Shown one piece after another: positions 16,943 through 26,083 of a stretch of DNA of 64,000 bases; position 1 is the stretch's first letter, and each line of letters begins with the position of its first letter. The DNA comes from Dorea sp. AM10-31 (GTDB lineage Bacteria > Bacillota > Clostridia > Lachnospirales > Lachnospiraceae), in contig NZ_QTUV01000004.1 in NCBI RefSeq assembly GCF_003435815.1, positions 124,001-188,000 of the forward strand, written 5' to 3'. A model generated the notes under the pieces. The model did not search any database. It saw nothing but the letters and a program-made list of their open reading frames with translations, and was not told the origin of the DNA. The translations under genes and the position numbers were made by a program.

Positions 16943-19219
16943 ATGAAAAAGAAAATCAAAAAACAAGCACTGGGATTGCTTGCCTTAGTTGTGGTTATGG
17001 CAGTTGCATTTACTGCAATCCCGAGTAAAGCGGCATCGAAAAAGCCAACAAAGATGTCACTCAAAGTTACAGCGAAGACGATTGATATCAAAGGACATGC
17101 AACGATATCTGTAAAATCCGTCAAACCGTCAAAAGCAAGCAAAGCGGTAACATTCAAATCCGGCAATAAAAAGATTGCAACCGTATCATCCAAGGGTGTT
17201 GTGACAGGAAAAAAGGCTGGAAAAGTTAAGATTACAGTAACAGCAAAGGCAAATAAAAAGCTGAAAAAGTCGGTAACAATGAAAGTAAAAGATTTAAAAC
17301 CGACAAGCATTTCAATCAGTGCATCAAAGGCAGCCTTATATGTTGGTGGGACAAAGACATTGAAATCGACAGTTAAACCGTCAGGTGTGTACTGTCCGGT
17401 AAAATGGTCATCCGGCAATAAAGCAGTTGCAACAGTAAGCAACACCGGAAAGATTACAGCAAAGAAGCCGGGAACAGCAACAATTACTGTTCGCGCAACA
17501 CAGAAGAACAATAAGAAAAAATACCTGGCAAAGAGCTGCAAGGTAACGGTGAAAGTGAAAAATGTTCCTAAGAGACAGGTGTATGTATCACCGGAGTGGT
17601 ATAAGAGTGCGTCAGAAGGACAGCAGCCTGGATATGAACATGTGTTTTTAGCAGAAGTTGCCTATGGCAAGACAGAAAATGACAAAGCTTATAACGAAGC
17701 ACATATTCCGGGAGCGGTTCATATCAATTCCGATGCAGTAGAGTATGACGACTGGAATCTGGATGGAATCGACGATCAGCAGCTTTATGAAGAGACAGAA
17801 GTAAAACCAGAAGACAATTTCAATATCCGAAGTGCAAAGCAGCTTGGAGAATTTCTAAAAAACAACGGGATCACCAAAGATACCAAGGTAGTACTGTACG
17901 GAAGAAGTGCATCGGATTCCAGTGTTACACGAGTAGCATTCGCTATGTTATACGCCGGTGTAGAAGATGTCAAAGTGATAGATGGTGGCATGACAGCATG
18001 GAATAAACTAGGATTACCGACAGAGACAAAAGTAAATGAAGCAACAGCCGGTGGTACAGATTATACGTTTGGTACGACGATTCCGGCACATCCGGAATAT
18101 ATTCTGTCTACCGATGATGCAAAAGAAAAGTTACAGAATGATGCTAATTTCCGCCTTGTAAGTATCCGTTCGGAGAAAGAATTCCGCGGCGAAGAGACAG
18201 GATATTCCTATATTAAATATGCAGGTGAACCGTTAGGTGCAGTATGGGGACACAATACAGACGATGGAAGCTATATTGAAAATGGAAAAGTAGTCGGACT
18301 TAATAAAGTGAAATCCATTCTTGCAGAATCCGACTCATCCCTCGATAATGAATTATCCTTCTACTGTGGTACCGGTTGGCGTGCAACGATTCCATTCTTA
18401 ATTTGTTATCAGAATGGAATAAAAAATATCAGCGTCTTCGATGGCGGCTGGTGGGCATGGCAGGTAAACTGGCAGAAAGAACCGGAAAATTGGCCAATCC
18501 AGAAAGTTTCACCGAAAGATGCAAAGACTTATGGTCAGTTGAAATTTGCAAAAAAAGAAGTTACAACAGACAGTGAAGGACATAAGCTGATGGCGCTTGA
18601 GGCAACTGTTGCCGAAAATAAACTGACCTGCTGGCCGGCGAGAGTTCGTAAGAACATAATATATGGTTATGGTTCCGAGTTAAGTAATCAGATTGTTAAT
18701 GTAGATCAGGATGGAAAAGTGAATACAATTGGCTTTGGTAATGCAACTATTACGGCAAAGACAACAGCATCAGAAGAAGTAAGTTATAAAGTTGCAGTGT
18801 CAAGGGGTGAAGATTATCTCATGCGGTGGGATGATATGTATCTGGATGCAGATACTGTTCTGAAAAGGGTAAAAGCCGGAACATTGAATGTTCTCGACAT
18901 TCGATTTGAAAAAGAAGTAGTAGGCGGTGTTGAGGCAGGATATGCAGCCGGACATATCGAAGGATCTATGTGGGCGCCTGCATGGCCGACGAAGACAGCA
19001 GAAGCACAGGCGAATGTGCGGAAAGAAGAAGCGAAGATCAAAGATCTGGATGTTCCGACAGTTATTGTATGTATGGCTGGTGAGCAGGGAGCTCAGCGTG
19101 CGGCAGCAGTCCTGATGGATGCAGGGGTTGCGAAGAAACAACTGTATATTCTGACCGGTGGTGGCAAGAATCTGGTGTTGAATTACAAAGACCAACTTGT
19201 AACCGGAACAGAGAATTAA
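16943..19219 (+). CDS. Secreted Ig-like (BIG2) protein with three rhodanese domains, YnjE-like
   Basis: 758 residues from ATG 16943, chosen because GGAGGA is at 16929-16934; the open frame begins earlier at 16907 without such a site. Signal peptide ends near SKAA. Two BIG2 domains (about 30-200), then rhodanese 1 (about 212-363) with YGRSASDSS in place of a catalytic Cys loop, hence inactive. Rhodanese 2 (about 382-523) has an active loop CGTGWR at Cys475. A BIG2-like segment follows with an unusual NKLTCWPARV motif (Cys563), and then rhodanese 3 (about 624-758) with CMAGEQG at Cys710. Cys151 sits in GVYCPVKW of the second Ig domain. Rhodaneses move sulfane sulfur through a cysteine persulfide; this one would work outside the membrane. 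E. coli YnjE also combines three rhodanese domains and belongs to the ynjBCD locus. Confidence 0.8.
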   Translation: MKKKIKKQALGLLALVVVMAVAFTAIPSKAASKKPTKMSLKVTAKTIDIKGHATISVKSVKPSKASKAVTFKSGNKKIATVSSKGVVTGKKAGKVKITVTAKANKKLKKSVTMKVKDLKPTSISISASKAALYVGGTKTLKSTVKPSGVYCPVKWSSGNKAVATVSNTGKITAKKPGTATITVRATQKNNKKKYLAKSCKVTVKVKNVPKRQVYVSPEWYKSASEGQQPGYEHVFLAEVAYGKTENDKAYNEAHIPGAVHINSDAVEYDDWNLDGIDDQQLYEETEVKPEDNFNIRSAKQLGEFLKNNGITKDTKVVLYGRSASDSSVTRVAFAMLYAGVEDVKVIDGGMTAWNKLGLPTETKVNEATAGGTDYTFGTTIPAHPEYILSTDDAKEKLQNDANFRLVSIRSEKEFRGEETGYSYIKYAGEPLGAVWGHNTDDGSYIENGKVVGLNKVKSILAESDSSLDNELSFYCGTGWRATIPFLICYQNGIKNISVFDGGWWAWQVNWQKEPENWPIQKVSPKDAKTYGQLKFAKKEVTTDSEGHKLMALEATVAENKLTCWPARVRKNIIYGYGSELSNQIVNVDQDGKVNTIGFGNATITAKTTASEEVSYKVAVSRGEDYLMRWDDMYLDADTVLKRVKAGTLNVLDIRFEKEVVGGVEAGYAAGHIEGSMWAPAWPTKTAEAQANVRKEEAKIKDLDVPTVIVCMAGEQGAQRAAAVLMDAGVAKKQLYILTGGGKNLVLNYKDQLVTGTEN

Positions 19220-19223
19220 AAAG

Positions 19224-19252
19224 AAAGCGTGGCAAAAGACCACGCTTTTTTG
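19224..19252 (+). terminator. Rho-independent terminator
   Basis: AAAGCGTGG (19224-19232) and CCACGCTTT (19240-19248) around a 7-nt loop, followed by T-run, 5 nt after the rhodanese stop codon. Confidence 0.9.
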
Positions 19253-19272
19253 CTATATAATATATAGATAAA

Positions 19273-19336
19273 ATAAATAAATCGGACGATATATTTATAA
19301 AAACGATTGGATACATATCATAAAAGAAGGTAAAAT
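19273..19336 (+). promoter_or_regulatory. Shared surface-gene promoter, copy A
   Basis: ATAAATAA at 19273, then ATTGGA at 19306-19311 and TAAAAT at 19331-19336, with a 19-bp gap between the last two. Same spacing as copies at 24134, 30125 and 33051. Serves the gene at 19396. Confidence 0.6.
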
Positions 19337-19395
19337 GAAAATGTAAAGGACTGTCTGAAATCAATGGATTTCAAAAAAAGAAAAGGAGAAACGTT

Positions 19396-20982
19396 ATGGG
19401 GAACAAGAAGAGAATTTTGGCTTGGATTCTGTCCCTTGCAATGGTCTTTGGATTGTTTGCAGGACAGGTGAGTGTAGCAAAAGCTGCAAGTTTAGGTATC
19501 TATAAGTTTGAACTGGAATCAGACAAACTCCCAAGTGAAGGTGGAGAACTTGTCGTAAATATTCAGTTTGATGACTTTGCAACAACAGACATCCCGATTT
19601 ATTATCAGTTAAAGAAAGCTGTTGGTGAGTATGAGTATGAAGTAGTAGAAGGATATGACAATGTTGAAGGTCAGGTCGTTGGTAACAAACTCAAAATAAA
19701 TATCCCAGCAAACAAAGAAACAAAAGATGTCAAATATAAACTGATCGTAAACCTGACAAGTGGAAAATTTGAAACTTTATGGGGGACGGCAGAGACTGGT
19801 GCAAAGAGAGCAACTTTTACTGTTGCAGCAGCAACAGGAACAGAGCCTGGAACTCCTGATACACAAAAAGTTTTACCAGATGAAAGTCATTTCCGCGCAA
19901 GAGCAGTAGATCAGAATGGCAATCCGGTAGCTGGTGTAAAATTTGATGTAAAAAATTCATACAACAATTTAGCTTCAAAGTCAGTAACAAGTGATGCAAA
20001 TGGTGTAGTTGAAATTGCAATTGATCAGTATGACATTGATGCAGCAAAAACAATTTCTCTCGCAGAGAATGATAAGTGGGAATGTGAAACAACACATAGT
20101 TATACGACATATTACTACGAAGGAAAAATTGAGAAGATTGATGGACAGAATCTCAGAGATATCAGTGAAGAATTAGTATATGTTCTGAAAGAAAAAGGTG
20201 CAGCTGAAAAAGCGGATAAAGTAGCTTTGAAAGCAGCAATTGATGAAGCAACAGCAATCGATACAAACAAATACAGTGCCGGAGTAGAAGAACTCAAGAA
20301 TGCGCTTGCAGAAGCAAATACTGTATATGCAAATGAAAAAGCAACACAGACAGAAGTAGATGCACAGGTTGCAAACTTAAAAGCAGCAATTGAAGCATTA
20401 GTAGAAAAAGAGCCACAGCCGGAACCAAAACCAGAACCAGAACCACAGCCGGAAGTGAAGAAGGTTGGAGCTGTAGCACTCAAGACAACGGTTTACACAT
20501 ACAACGGAAAAGTGAAAAAACCAGCTGTAGTTGCTAAAAATGATAAGAAAAAAGTCATTCCTGCATCTGATTACACAGTAAAATATGCAGCAGGACGTAA
20601 AAATGTTGGGAAATATTCTGTAACAGTAACATTTAAGAACGGTTACAAAGGAAAATATACAAAGACATTTACAATTCTTCCAAAAGGAACAAAGGTGAGC
20701 TCAGTAAAAACAGCGAAGAAAGCATTTACTGCAAAATGGGCAAAACAGTCTGTACAGACAACAGGATACCAGGTACAGTATTCTACAAGCAAAAACTTTA
20801 AGAAGAGCGTTAAGACAGCTACAATTTCTAAGAACAAAACAGTTTCTAAGACAGTTAAGAAATTAAAAGCTAAAAAGACATATTATGTTCGTGTACGTAC
20901 TTACAAGACAGTGAAAGTAAATGGAAAATCTGTGAAGTTATATTCCGGATGGTCATCAGCTAAATCTGTTAAAACAAAATAA
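19396..20982 (+). CDS. Secreted FIVAR / Ig-like surface protein with shared C-terminal module (528 aa)
   Basis: Starts behind AAAGGAG (19381-19387). Signal peptide ends near AKAA. Residues about 30-145 form a beta domain (YKFELESDKLPSEGGELV...) closely repeated in the 30239 protein. A Cna-B/SpaA-like segment (FRARAVDQNGNPVAGVKFDV) follows, then a FIVAR helical domain (about 273-337), a Pro/Glu spacer (EPQPEPKPEPEPQPE) and the basic C-terminal module (about 355-528). The spacer resembles wall-spanning regions, and the module may hold the protein to the wall, as no LPXTG exists. FIVAR domains are linked to carbohydrate binding. Single-gene unit with its own promoter and terminator. Confidence 0.8.
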   Translation: MGNKKRILAWILSLAMVFGLFAGQVSVAKAASLGIYKFELESDKLPSEGGELVVNIQFDDFATTDIPIYYQLKKAVGEYEYEVVEGYDNVEGQVVGNKLKINIPANKETKDVKYKLIVNLTSGKFETLWGTAETGAKRATFTVAAATGTEPGTPDTQKVLPDESHFRARAVDQNGNPVAGVKFDVKNSYNNLASKSVTSDANGVVEIAIDQYDIDAAKTISLAENDKWECETTHSYTTYYYEGKIEKIDGQNLRDISEELVYVLKEKGAAEKADKVALKAAIDEATAIDTNKYSAGVEELKNALAEANTVYANEKATQTEVDAQVANLKAAIEALVEKEPQPEPKPEPEPQPEVKKVGAVALKTTVYTYNGKVKKPAVVAKNDKKKVIPASDYTVKYAAGRKNVGKYSVTVTFKNGYKGKYTKTFTILPKGTKVSSVKTAKKAFTAKWAKQSVQTTGYQVQYSTSKNFKKSVKTATISKNKTVSKTVKKLKAKKTYYVRVRTYKTVKVNGKSVKLYSGWSSAKSVKTK

Positions 20983-21010
20983 TAAATAAAGACGAGTTGC
21001 ATAATAATTT

Positions 21011-21062
21011 AAGAAACCGGCGTGTGAGAAAATTAAGATTCTTACGCACCGGTTTCTTTTTA
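21011..21062 (+). terminator. Rho-independent terminator
   Basis: Long stem: arms 21011-21030 and 21039-21058 with AAGAAACCGG against CCGGTTTCTT at the base, then TTTT. Follows the 19396 gene. Confidence 0.85.
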
Positions 21063-21116
21063 TAACACAAATTATGGCATATGAAAATTATCTATAAGTG
21101 TTATACAGGAAATGAA

Positions 21117-21145
21117 TTTACAAAGAGTAAGCTTCTCGTTATAAT
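21117..21145 (+). promoter_or_regulatory. Promoter for internalin-like gene 1
   Basis: TTTACA (21117-21122), 17-bp spacer, TATAAT (21140-21145). An ATCTATAAGTG element at 21090 is identical to one in the promoter at 33051, although the downstream core differs from the other four surface-gene promoters. Confidence 0.65.
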
Positions 21146-21192
21146 TAAATTTGGTACTATATAGATGTATTAAAATAGAGAGGGAAATAGTA

Positions 21193-24051
21193 ATGAACTG
21201 GAAAAAAGTAGGACAAAAAATTACAGTAGCGTTACTGGCAGCTATGTTATGTGCGGGAAACATATCTATGGCAGCCCATGCAGCAGATGCGTGAGTGAAT
21301 GTAGAGGAAGAGGATGTCTTCCAACCGGCACCAGAAGATGTGATCCAGGACTGGATGTTAAACTGGGTTATCCGTGGTGTGACACTCGATCAGAGTTATA
21401 AAAAAGAAGATTATAAACCAATTACACCGGAACGTTTTGAAGGGCTGAAACAGTTTACTTTCTCAGCAGGTACACATCCGGAAGCATATCCGGAGACATT
21501 GGATATTTATGTACACAGCTTAGAAGGACTGCAGTATGGTAAAGATCTTTACAAGATTGATTTATCTTACAATAAGATCAAGGACTTAAGCCCACTTTCA
21601 AAATTGACGAATCTTGGTGATTTAAGATTTTACATGAATGAGCTTACAACGCTCAAGCCACTTTCCGGCTTAGTGAATCTGGAACGTTTGAATTGTGGGT
21701 ATAACACAATATCAGATCTTACACCGTTAAAGAAGATGAGCAAGCTGAAATATCTGGCGATGGAATCTAACAACATCACAACGCTGAACGGTTTAGAGGG
21801 ATGTACAAGTCTGCAGGAAGTAACACTGCGTAATAATAATATTACTGATATTTCTGCACTGGAAGGTGTTACGAATATAGAGAAGATGCTGTGGCTTGGA
21901 GATAATAAGATCACAGATATCAGTGCTCTTAAGAATATGACAAAGTTAAAAGAACTTGATCTTATTAACAATCAGGTTTCAGATATTACTCCACTTGCAA
22001 ATCTTAGAAATCTGGAATCTTTGAATCTGGGTAATAATAAAAATATCTCAGATATTACACCGCTGACAGAGCTTACAAAACTTACAAAGGGTAAATTGAA
22101 CTTAAGTGGTACAAAGATTGAGACAAAGAAAGATTTATTATTCGAAGTAATAAATGTAAATCGTTTGATTGAGAAGTTTAATGCGAATACAGTAGAACTT
22201 GGTGACAAGACAAATGTGATTGCTGCAAGAAAAGCATATAACAAAGCTTCCGAAGATGCGAAATCCTATATTAATGAGAATCGTATCAGCGTTGCAGAGA
22301 AGAATATTAAACTTTTAGAAGAAGGAAAGGCTGTTGAGCCAGACAGTTCTCTTTCCAAATACGATAAGTACTATGAAGCAGACAAATCTACAATTAATAT
22401 TTTTGTTGGTAATGCAGACAGACAGCCACTGAAAAATGTAAAATTCAGTGTGAAAAAGCAGGGCTCCGATGAAGTGCTTTCTGAAATCAGTACAGATGGC
22501 AACGGAATTGCAGAGTACACATTCCCGACAGCAGTAAAGACGCTTACATATAATATTTCACTGAATGAAGAGTCTAAATTTACCGGAGACAAAGATGTGA
22601 TCACAGTTGAGGTGAATGAAGAAGGACAGATTGGTAAGATTAATGGAACAGCAGTTGATAAGCCATCCATTAATCGTACACTACAGCTGAACGCAGGTGA
22701 GGTGCTTTGTGTAAATAAACAGAATCTTGAGAAAGCAATCAAAAAGGCGGAAACAGTTAAAGAGGCTGGGCACACAGAAGAGTCTTATAAAGCATTGAAA
22801 AATGCACTTGCTCAGGCAAACAGTGTCAATAAAAATGAAAATGCGACGCAGGAGCAGATCGATGCAGCAGAAGAAAAACTGATCAATGCCATTGATGGAC
22901 TCGAAAAAGGACCGGATTACAAGACACTGCACATCGCTTTTGTAGATAGTAAAGGTGTTGCAATTCCTGGACTTAAATTTACGGTTGGAAATTCCTGGAC
23001 ACCGGGAACTACAGAGATAGAGTCCGATGCAGATGGACTTGCAGAATATACGACACAGGGCAGATCTTATAATTACTATACAATAGACATGCTTGAATCG
23101 AAAAAGTATGAAAAAGTAAGAATTCGTCTTGTAGAAGAACAGTCAAAAGTAACGAAAATAGAAGTATATTATGTGAAAGGCGAATATGGCGCAAACAGTG
23201 AACTTATAAAGTCGATCACTGTAGACGACCCTGCGGATCTTAGTTTCTTTGTAGAAGTAGCAGAAAAAGAAAAAGAAAAGCTTGATCTGAAAGGACTTCA
23301 GACACAGCTTAGTATTGCAAGAGGACTGAAAAAGGCTGATTACACAGAAGAATCATGGAACGCGTTCTACCCGGTATTCTGGGAAGCAAATGAAGTCAGA
23401 AATAACGAAGATGCAACCCAGCAGCAGGTAGATGAAGCAAGAACAAAGCTGGAACAGGCTATTGCAGGACTGGAAAAGATTGCGAAGCCAGAGCCAGAAC
23501 CAAAGCCGGAACCGACACCGGAAATTAAGAAAGTATCATCGGTAGCACTGAAGACAACTGTTTACACATATAATGGCAAAGTAAAACGCCCGGCAGTTGT
23601 AGCGAAAAATGATAAGAAGGAAATTATTCCATTATCTGACTACACAGTAAAATATGCATCCGGTCGTAAGAATGTAGGCAAGTATTCTGTAACAGTTACG
23701 TTCAAGAATGACTACAAAGGAAAATATACGAAAACATTTACAATCATTCCGAAAGGAACACAGGTGAAGTCATTAAAGGCAGCCAAGAAGAGTTTCAAAG
23801 CAACGTGGTCAAGACAGAAAACACAAGTATCTGGATATCAGTTGCAGTATGCAAGAAACAAGAGTTTCAAGAGCAGCGTGAAGACTTCGACAATCTCTAA
23901 CAATAAGACTGTTTCAAAGACAGTAACGAAGTTAACTGCGAAGAAGACATACTATGTTCGCGTTCGTACATACAAGAATGTGAAAGTAAACGGAAAGACA
24001 ATGAAATTATATTCCGGATGGTCTACAGTTAAGAAGACAACAGTAAAATAA
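21193..24051 (+). pseudogene. Internalin-like LRR / FIVAR surface protein with in-frame TGA just after the signal peptide
   Basis: ATG 21193 follows AGAGAGGGA and begins a clear signal peptide ending HAADA at codon 33. Codon 34 is TGA (21292-21294), and the frame then runs open to 24051 for 918 residues. A GTG at 21295 could start translation, but the product would lack an export signal and has no ribosome binding site. Domains by full-length numbering: short-period internalin-type LRRs (about 113-313), a helical linker, a SpaA-like domain (about 397-495), FIVAR 1 (about 512-574), a second SpaA-like domain, FIVAR 2 (about 697-763), Pro/Glu spacer and the shared basic C-terminal module (about 782-952). 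The intact paralogue at 28031 has no stop at this point. Either a switched-off gene, readthrough, or an error. Confidence 0.7.
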
Positions 24052-24064
24052 TTAAATCCATTTT

Positions 24065-24105
24065 ATGAGCAGGAAACCCTTACAATAAGGGACCTGCTCA
24101 TTTGT
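24065..24105 (+). terminator. Rho-independent terminator
   Basis: ATGAGCAGG and CCTGCTCAT form the stem base with an inner CCCTTA/TAAGGG-type pairing; TTTGT follows. Ends the internalin-like gene. Confidence 0.8.
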
Positions 24106-24133
24106 TATATAGCAATAATATACAATAGATGAT

Positions 24134-24197
24134 ATCTATAAAAAGGCTCGTTTATCAATGTAATCGATTGGAAGGAGTGCGGAGAATATATTACAAT
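24134..24197 (+). promoter_or_regulatory. Shared surface-gene promoter, copy B
   Basis: ATCTATAA at 24134, ATTGGA at 24167-24172, 19-bp gap, TACAAT at 24192-24197. Probably drives 24253, 26084 and 28031 as one unit, because only 19 and 9 nt separate those genes and no terminator intervenes. Confidence 0.6.
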
Positions 24198-24252
24198 AAA
24201 AGTAAAGAAAAGTAATGATTTAACGAAGAATTACAAGAAAAATGGAGGGAAT

Positions 24253-26064
24253 ATGAAAGGAAAAAAGATACTTACAGGCTTACTTTGTGCGGCTGTTGCG
24301 GGGAACCTGGTCGCAGGCGTTGCACCGGGGAGGATGTGCGATGTAAGCGCTGCGAGCGCACAGACAAGTATAGAACAGAAGAAAGTTGTGCAGACAACAA
24401 AAGATCTGGAACAAAAAAGATACAATGGAGTACCGGGATATCAATACAAGGATATTTACGCGACCGAACGGGTTACGATTAAAGGAATCAATGTCAATGA
24501 AGTTGTGATCGCTTCCGCAAATCCAATTGTCACGCGACCTATGACGAAACCAGTCAAATTTGTAATCTATAACACGACTAAACAGGAGACGGAAGGCGAA
24601 GTAACAGTAGAAAATGGAAAACTTCCGGACTTAAGTCTTGTCAATAACAATAACTATATGATCTATGCGCAGGATGAAGAATACCGTACACCGATTCTTT
24701 ATATCTGGGTAAAAGAAGGAAAGATTTATAATATCAAAAAAATAAGTCAAGGATCAGACAATCAGACGGTATACGATTATCCGGAAGTAGATGAGCTTAG
24801 AATGTATAAAAGAGACCCGAATAAAGTATACGATAAGCTGGAAAACGACATGCGTGTCGGAGTCAGCTTGCCGGTTTATTATAAAGAAGGAACAGGTCTC
24901 TTGAAAAATGTAAATATAAAGCTGGTAAGTCCACTCGAGACATTAGAATGCACTACCGGAGAAAATGGCAGATTGCAGACGGAACTTCTGGAAGATCAAA
25001 ACTACATGGTTATAGTTGAAAGTGAGCAATGGGATATAGATTCGTTCCCACTTGTTGCGAAAGATAAATCCGAGTACGGCGCTGGAAGATATGCATACAA
25101 CCATTCCAGCTGTGCAAAAGTAGATGAGCTTCGACTGGTAGATAAGAACGAGACACATCATTCGGATACAATACTTGTAAGCAAATCAGGTGATACGAGT
25201 GTGACAGGAATCAATTTCAAGGATATGCTTTTATATGAGAAATCTTTAAGCAAAGATCTTGTGAGTGAACTTCCGAATAAAGATTATGAAGTCCTGGACA
25301 TCAGTGTCGTAAATCCACATCGCTGGGAGAGAGCAAAGCTTGCAGCCGGAGACTTTACTGTTACAAGAAAAGTTCCGCAAGGTAAGGCGGTGAAGAAGGT
25401 TTACTACATTGATGAGAACAAGCAGTTGCAGGAAATTCCTTTTACAAATGAAGGCGGAAAAGCATGTTTCACGATGCATAGTCTTGGAATCCATCATGTA
25501 GTGATCGAGTATGAAAAAAAATCTGTTCCGTTGGTAACAAAAGTCAGCAAAGTGAAAGTGACAGGAGGATCAAAGGAAATCGCTGCAGGAAAGAAAATTC
25601 AGTTAAAGGCGAAAATTTCTCCGGTGAAAGCGACAAATAAAAAAGTGAAATGGACAACTTCCAATAAGAAATATGCAACAGTAATTTCCACTGGAAAAGT
25701 AACAGTAAATAAAGCAGGAGCCGGAAAAAAAGTCACAATAAAAGCAACAGCAGTTGACGGAAGCAAGAAAGCAGGTAGCTATACAATCCGCATACGCAAA
25801 CATGCTGTAAAGAAAATCACATTGAAAGCTTCCGGTACATTGAAGAACGGAAAAGCAACAACAGTCAAAGCAACGGTGCAGACAACTGGAAAAGATGCGA
25901 ATAAAAAGCTTGCATGGAGCAGTTCAAACAGCAAGTATGCAACAGTTACTGCAAAGGGTAAAGTAACAGCGAAAAAAGCGGGAAAAGGAAAGACAGTAAA
26001 AATAACCGCAAAGGCAACGGATGGAAGTGGTATTAAGAAGACCATTAAAATCAAGATAAAATAA
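24253..26064 (+). CDS. Secreted protein with two C-terminal BIG2 domains (603 aa)
   Basis: ATG follows TGGAGGGAAT. Signal peptide MKGKKILTGLLCAAVAGNLV, cleaved near the DVSAAS segment. Residues about 30-420 form a region I do not recognise, probably beta-rich, with PVKFVIYNTTKQ and VNIKLVSPLETLECTTGENG (Cna-B-like). The C-terminal 175 residues are two BIG2 domains with VKWTTSNKKYATV and LAWSSSNSKYATV signatures and a lysine-rich end. Unlike its neighbours it lacks the YTYNGKVKKP module; its end resembles the 2370-3398 fragment. First gene of a probable three-gene operon. Surface role inferred only from export and Ig folds. Confidence 0.8.
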   Translation: MKGKKILTGLLCAAVAGNLVAGVAPGRMCDVSAASAQTSIEQKKVVQTTKDLEQKRYNGVPGYQYKDIYATERVTIKGINVNEVVIASANPIVTRPMTKPVKFVIYNTTKQETEGEVTVENGKLPDLSLVNNNNYMIYAQDEEYRTPILYIWVKEGKIYNIKKISQGSDNQTVYDYPEVDELRMYKRDPNKVYDKLENDMRVGVSLPVYYKEGTGLLKNVNIKLVSPLETLECTTGENGRLQTELLEDQNYMVIVESEQWDIDSFPLVAKDKSEYGAGRYAYNHSSCAKVDELRLVDKNETHHSDTILVSKSGDTSVTGINFKDMLLYEKSLSKDLVSELPNKDYEVLDISVVNPHRWERAKLAAGDFTVTRKVPQGKAVKKVYYIDENKQLQEIPFTNEGGKACFTMHSLGIHHVVIEYEKKSVPLVTKVSKVKVTGGSKEIAAGKKIQLKAKISPVKATNKKVKWTTSNKKYATVISTGKVTVNKAGAGKKVTIKATAVDGSKKAGSYTIRIRKHAVKKITLKASGTLKNGKATTVKATVQTTGKDANKKLAWSSSNSKYATVTAKGKVTAKKAGKGKTVKITAKATDGSGIKKTIKIKIK

Positions 26065-26083
26065 AATCCAGAGGAGGAAGATT

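Noticed and set aside
1035..24051. A recoded genetic code with TGA as a sense codon
   Set aside because: nth ends in TGA at 50503-50505 at the expected family length, and tryptophan is encoded by TGG throughout, so the standard bacterial code applies.
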